A stretch of 64,000 nucleotides of DNA from GCA-2683135 sp964507445 (GTDB lineage: Bacteria; Planctomycetota; GCA-002687715). A model generated the notes under the pieces. The model searched no databases. It saw only the letters and a program-made list of their open reading frames with translations, and was not told the DNA's origin. Where the stretch lies: contig CAZDQF010000024.1 of the NCBI GenBank assembly GCA_964507445.1, positions 6,440 through 70,439 on the forward strand. Direction: 5' to 3'. The position numbers and the translations under genes are program-made. Of the stretch, positions 60,555 through 64,000 are shown piece by piece. Position 1 is the first letter of the stretch; each line of letters opens with the position of its first letter.

Positions 60555-62747
60555 ATGAACAGCAAGATCACCGCCGCTCTTCTCGTCGTTCTCGTGGCGA
60601 CCGCAGTCGCACCTGCCCAGGAAATGGACAACCCGAACGCGTTCATGGAGGCCTTCGCCAAGGCCGTGACCGCCGACGACTTCGCCGCCCAGTCCAAGCT
60701 GCTCGAGGCCAACAAGGACCACATCGTCAACGGCTTCATGATCTACGAGCGGGCCTGGTGCAAGTGGTCCACCAGCGATCAGGAGAGCCTCCAGAAGGCC
60801 GCTGAGAAGACCCTGATCACCCTCGACGCTCTCGCCAGCATCAACGTCATCAAGGGGCAGAAGAGCCGCTTCTTGGCCAGCAGAATGCCGTGGCTGCAGG
60901 GCCTCACTCCGGAGCAGCGGAAGGCGAAGGTGGAGATGCGGGCTCTGCTGGATGCCCAGTTCGACGGCTGGAACAAGGTGATGAAGAAGGGCGCCAAGCC
61001 CAAGAAGGAGGACATGGAGCCTCTCGCGGCGGCCTACGCGACCACCGTGGATATGGCGCTGAAGGCGGATGACCAGTATTGGGCCGCCAACAACTGCAAT
61101 CTGGTCGCTCGCGTCGTGGAGAAGATGGGTGATGCGTACGGCGTGGTCTACTGGTTCAAGCGCGCGGATGCGATCGGGCAAACAGGGCACGCTCGGGCGG
61201 AAATTTCCAATTGGGCCCTGGGCCCTTCAGGTGCGGCCGCCGCCAAGCGGAGTCGTCTGGACTACGAGCACATCGACGTCGCGGTCCCCCTGGAGAAGTC
61301 TCGCGCGGCCTACACCGAGGCGGTCGCGGCGGCCAAGGACAAGGGAGAGAAGCCGGCTGGCGGCGACCCTTCCGCACCGAGCGCCGATGCGGAGAAGGAC
61401 GGCGAAGGTGTCGTGCCCGTGCCTGCCGACATGCCGGCCAAGCCCAACGCCCACCCGGACGACGCCGACATGGACTGGCAGACGGTGGAAAAGCTGAAGG
61501 TGGCGAAGCTGAAGAAGTGGCCGAAGATCGACACCACTTACTTCCGCGCCAACTCTCACTGGTTCTTCTGGGACGGCGTAGCCGTCCAGAAGGACCAGGC
61601 CTTGCCGGTGCAGCTGCTCCCCGCGGGAGGCACGGTGCTGGAGAACGAGAAGGGCAAGTTGTACGTGCACCCGGGCGGCAAGGGCAAGGGTAAACCTGTC
61701 CGGCTCAAGCTGGGACCGAAGGCGAAGGTGTCGGAGTTCAAGAAGGCGGACTACAAGGACGGCACCAAGGCCAACATCTGGCACGAGATGCTCATCCAGC
61801 CCAACCGCTACACCATCGCCGGCCACCAACTCGGCTCGAGCGCCGACATGGTTACGGTCAAGTTCCGTGGCGCCACCACCATCAAGGGGAAGGTGCGGGG
61901 AGTCAGCATCGAGATCCATGACGCCAACGGCAACGGACGCTTCAACGATTTCGGTAAGGACTACATCATCACCGGTCGAGGCAAGAAGGCCACCTGCCAG
62001 CCCCTGAGCAAGTACATGACCTTCAACGGCTTGCTCTACGAGGTCGAGGTCGTTCCCAACGGCCGGTCGTTGCGGACCAAGCCGTACACCGGGCCCGTGG
62101 CGGCGCTCCAGCTCGATCACACGTCCAAGCTGCGTCCGGCGGCGCTGGTGGCCAAGGGGACGGCGGAGAACAACCACTACTTCTACAACCTGATGGACTG
62201 TGCGGACAAACCCATGTGGGTGGTCCCTGGAGAGTTCGACTTCTACGAGGGCTACATCGCCCGCGGCAAGGACGCGAAGCGCGAGACGATCTACATCGCC
62301 CGCGGTCCGGACATGAAGTGGTTTGACGTCAAAGAGGACCGGCTGAACACCTGGAAGATGGGCGGGTCGGGGGAGCGAGGCTTTCACTTCGTGGCCCACA
62401 CCAGCACTGAACGCAAGGATGGCAAGAACATCATCCGGCTGGTGGGGCGCAACATCCACATCCAGGGCAACGCTGGAGAGCGCTATTCGTTCATCATGAC
62501 GGGCCCGGTTCTGCCCACCCTGGAGGTGGCTGCCGGAGCGGACTCCACCAAGGTCGCCATCAAGAAGCGGATGCGGAGTCCTGAGCGCGCGGACCTCAAC
62601 GAGACCATGGACAACCTCTGGTTCCCCAAGACCATGGAGTTGAAGAAGTCCTTCTCCAGCGACGAGTACCGGTTCAAGCTAAGCTGCGACTACAAGCCTC
62701 TCGGTCGCATCGAGTCCGACTGGATCCGCGGCAACGAGGGCAAGTGA
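60555..62747 (+). CDS. Large secreted protein of unknown function with an EF-hand-like loop
   Basis: A 730-residue exported protein. The signal peptide spans about residues 1-22 (ending APAQ). An alpha-helical N-terminal region (about 25-250) precedes a Pro/Asp/Lys-rich linker (about 255-310). The C-terminal half is beta-rich and holds a calcium-loop-like segment DANGNGRFND (61920-61949). Repeated WFFWDG, FYEGYIARG and MKWFDV pieces suggest carbohydrate- or protein-binding folds. I know no close family. AGAGGA precedes the ATG at 60555. mqnA starts seven bases after the stop, so they may share a message. Confidence 0.7.
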   Translation: MNSKITAALLVVLVATAVAPAQEMDNPNAFMEAFAKAVTADDFAAQSKLLEANKDHIVNGFMIYERAWCKWSTSDQESLQKAAEKTLITLDALASINVIKGQKSRFLASRMPWLQGLTPEQRKAKVEMRALLDAQFDGWNKVMKKGAKPKKEDMEPLAAAYATTVDMALKADDQYWAANNCNLVARVVEKMGDAYGVVYWFKRADAIGQTGHARAEISNWALGPSGAAAAKRSRLDYEHIDVAVPLEKSRAAYTEAVAAAKDKGEKPAGGDPSAPSADAEKDGEGVVPVPADMPAKPNAHPDDADMDWQTVEKLKVAKLKKWPKIDTTYFRANSHWFFWDGVAVQKDQALPVQLLPAGGTVLENEKGKLYVHPGGKGKGKPVRLKLGPKAKVSEFKKADYKDGTKANIWHEMLIQPNRYTIAGHQLGSSADMVTVKFRGATTIKGKVRGVSIEIHDANGNGRFNDFGKDYIITGRGKKATCQPLSKYMTFNGLLYEVEVVPNGRSLRTKPYTGPVAALQLDHTSKLRPAALVAKGTAENNHYFYNLMDCADKPMWVVPGEFDFYEGYIARGKDAKRETIYIARGPDMKWFDVKEDRLNTWKMGGSGERGFHFVAHTSTERKDGKNIIRLVGRNIHIQGNAGERYSFIMTGPVLPTLEVAAGADSTKVAIKKRMRSPERADLNETMDNLWFPKTMELKKSFSSDEYRFKLSCDYKPLGRIESDWIRGNEGK

Positions 62748-62754
62748 CTCCGTC

Positions 62755-63576
62755 GTGAGCAGCGCCGAGTCCGCAGCATCTGCGGCGGTTCGGGTGGGGG
62801 TCGTCTCCTACCTGAACGCCGTCCCGCTCGTCCATACCCTCTCCGAGGGGGACGGTGTGTGCATCTTGGGCGGGGCGCCGAGCCGTGTCGCTGACTGGCT
62901 GCGGGACGGTCACGTGGACGTGGGCCTCGTGCCGGTGGTGGAGCTGCTCAGGCAACCGGGTCTGGAGTTGATCTCCGACGCATGTGTCGGAGCGCGAGGG
63001 CCGGTTGACAGCGTCCTGCTGCTGTTGCGTACGGGCGTCGAGGACGTCCGCAGTTGTTTCCTGGACCCCAACTCCCGTACCAGCCAGATCCTGGCGCGGG
63101 TGATCCTCCGCGATCTCCACGGGGTGCGTCCTCAGTATCGCGAGCTGGATGCTGGCCAGGCGTGGGCGTCCGGATCCTCCGACGCCGTCCTGGTCATCGG
63201 TGATCAGGCCCTCAAGATGCGCCAGGGCTGGGGAGGTTCCGTTCTGGACCTGTCCGCTGCCTGGCTGGAGTTGACGGGGCTGCCGTTCGTGTTCGCGGTG
63301 TGGGCGGCCCGTCCGGGAGTGCTCCAGCGGCACCCGGGGTTGCCAGCGCTCCTGGAGCGGGCTCGTGACGAGGGGTGCGCGGCGGTGGGAGAGATCGCCG
63401 AGGCCTACGGTGAGTGGGGCGAACTGACGAGCGGCGACGCACGGGTTTATCTGGAGGAACGCATCCGCTACCGTCTCGCTGCGGAGGATCGCGCCGGGCT
63501 GGATCGGTTCCTGGAGCTCGCGCGACCTCTGGTTCAGGACGCGGAGAGCGAGGAACCATGCTCGACATCAGGTTGA
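62755..63576 (+). CDS. mqnA: Chorismate dehydratase MqnA
   Basis: A 273-residue enzyme for the first step of futalosine-route menaquinone synthesis (chorismate to 3-enolpyruvylbenzoate). The periplasmic-binding-protein-like fold shows RVGVVSYLNAVPLVHTL, then GAPSRVADWLRDGHVDVGLVPVVELL, DPNSRTSQILARVIL, and DAVLVIGDQALK, followed by LTGLPFVFAVWAARPGV. The residue pattern SYLNAxPL and the SRTS loop are characteristic. The start is GTG at 62755. It overlaps the serS start by 19 bases. Confidence 0.92.
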   Translation: MSSAESAASAAVRVGVVSYLNAVPLVHTLSEGDGVCILGGAPSRVADWLRDGHVDVGLVPVVELLRQPGLELISDACVGARGPVDSVLLLLRTGVEDVRSCFLDPNSRTSQILARVILRDLHGVRPQYRELDAGQAWASGSSDAVLVIGDQALKMRQGWGGSVLDLSAAWLELTGLPFVFAVWAARPGVLQRHPGLPALLERARDEGCAAVGEIAEAYGEWGELTSGDARVYLEERIRYRLAAEDRAGLDRFLELARPLVQDAESEEPCSTSG

Positions 63577-63755
63577 TCCGAGAGAACCCCGACGCCGTAC
63601 GCGTTGCCTGCGAGCGCAAGCGCATCCCCGCCGACGTGGACGCGATCCTGGCGCAGGACGCCGCCCTCCGCGAACAAAAGACCGCCTTCGACGCGCTCAA
63701 GGCGGAACAGAACAAGCGCAGCAAGGAGATCGGCAAGCTCCCGCCCGAGCAGCGG
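63558..63755 (+). CDS. serS: Seryl-tRNA synthetase, N-terminal fragment only
   Basis: The first 66 residues of seryl-tRNA synthetase: MLDIRLIRENPDAVRVACER, then the beginning of the antiparallel coiled-coil arm (ALREQKTAFDALKAEQNKR; SKEIGKLP). GAGGAACC precedes the ATG. The sequence then enters a G/C homopolymer tract and does not continue as SerS. The catalytic domain is missing. The reading frame stays open to the window end, but the following residues belong to another family. This is most likely an assembly join and not a true fusion. Confidence 0.85.
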
Positions 63756-63790
63756 GGGGGGGGCGCCCCCCCCGGGCAGGCCCCGGCCCC
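63741..63790. other. G10/C8 low-complexity junction
   Basis: A run of ten G, CG and eight C, then a GC-only stretch, separates serS-like from pgpA-like sequence. The centre is an 18-base palindrome. It is the likely point of a chimeric join. Confidence 0.7.
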
Positions 63791-64000
63791 CCCGCGCAAG
63801 GCGCGGGGCGCGCCGGGCACGGCCGGCACGCTTCCGATCGCGGCACTGATGGCCTTCTGGCAGCCGGAGCGCGGATGGCTGCTCCTCCTGTGTGCCGGAG
63901 TGGTGTTCCTCGCGGGAGTGCCGCTCTCCTCGTGGGCGGAGCGCTGCTGGCGGAAGAAGGACCCGGGGCACGTCACAATCGACGAAGTCGCGGGCTACCT
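63790..64000 (+). CDS. pgpA: Phosphatidylglycerophosphatase A-like fragment (partial)
   Basis: About 70 residues, in the serS frame, resembling the start of PgpA: GAPGTAGTL (the usual GTxGTL after the first catalytic region), a membrane helix (LLLLCAGVVFLAGVPLSSWAE) and DPGHVTIDEVAGYL, which fits the metal-binding DE.xGY signature. It has no start codon of its own before the G/C tract, and runs off the window end. It normally converts phosphatidylglycerophosphate to phosphatidylglycerol. Confidence 0.6.

Noticed and set aside
63212..63976. Minus-strand frame at the window end
   Set aside because: Shadow of mqnA, serS and the junction. Its Pro/Arg/Gly-rich translation has no family features.

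Overview
The window is a GC-rich, gene-dense bacterial chromosome segment with about 58 recognisable protein genes. I see no rRNA, tRNA, CRISPR array, integrase island or insertion sequence. The cell type looks diderm: there is a Kdo transferase for lipid A (waaA), two outer-membrane beta-barrel porins with C-terminal Phe, peptidoglycan synthesis (murA), lipoprotein processing (lspA), SecA/YajC and TatA. Menaquinone appears to be made by the futalosine route (mqnA). The mix of secreted SGNH-sialidase and esterase proteins, Pkn-type kinase, VWA/amidotransferase-like membrane protein, zinc-ribbon/HEAT proteins and a solitary prepilin-like protein resembles Planctomycetota or a neighbouring uncultured lineage. 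That placement is an inference from gene style, not from a marker gene.

Layout. 1-5.2 kb: secreted esterase, an MtfA-type metallopeptidase with a SEC-C tail, an SGNH/sialidase fusion, a small zinc-ribbon protein and a stand-alone B3/B4 protein. 5.3-13.1 kb: Xaa-Pro peptidase, purD, a Fur-family regulator, feoA-feoB behind a palindromic operator, a prenyltransferase-repeat lipoprotein, a membrane protein and a NIL-domain protein. 13.1-16.8 kb: two tandem porin genes, each with its own promoter and terminator, carrying a 215-bp tract that is identical between the copies. 16.9-23.0 kb: a receptor-like Ser/Thr kinase, a zinc-ribbon/HEAT protein, and a very repetitive Pro/Arg- and Tyr-rich secreted protein interrupted by a 100-N assembly gap. 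23.1-29.9 kb: DUF401-type permease, uvrB, uvrC, a family-5-like uracil-DNA glycosylase and a Xer recombinase. 30.0-38.5 kb: a DksA/TraR-like protein, then lspA, pyrD, a response regulator and secA joined by 4-bp stop/start overlaps, then waaA, metK and a pseudopilin. 38.9-46.0 kb: miaB, ribD, a small membrane protein, yraN, yajC, mnmA and a VWA protein. 46.1-52.5 kb: HEAT proteins, pyk, sucC-sucD and a STAS-like protein. 52.5-64 kb: murA, a HEAT-tail membrane protein, tatA, a small ORF, mobA, polyprenyl synthase, folD, hpt, rhomboid, an FAD oxidoreductase, a large secreted protein, mqnA and the start of serS.

Points of most interest. (1) Four unrelated-looking proteins share a C-terminal HEAT-like tail ending in a W-x2-W-W signature. 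(2) At least nine genes have a TAnnnT hexamer ending 6-9 bases before the start codon and no Shine-Dalgarno sequence, which suggests leaderless transcription. (3) MurA carries Asp in place of the fosfomycin-target Cys. (4) FolD has Gln where the catalytic Lys normally sits. (5) A response regulator with an unrecognised N-terminal domain is translationally coupled between pyrD and secA. (6) The serS reading frame passes in frame into pgpA-like sequence across a G10/C8 tract near the window end, which is most likely an assembly chimera. No complete new defence or mobile system is visible.
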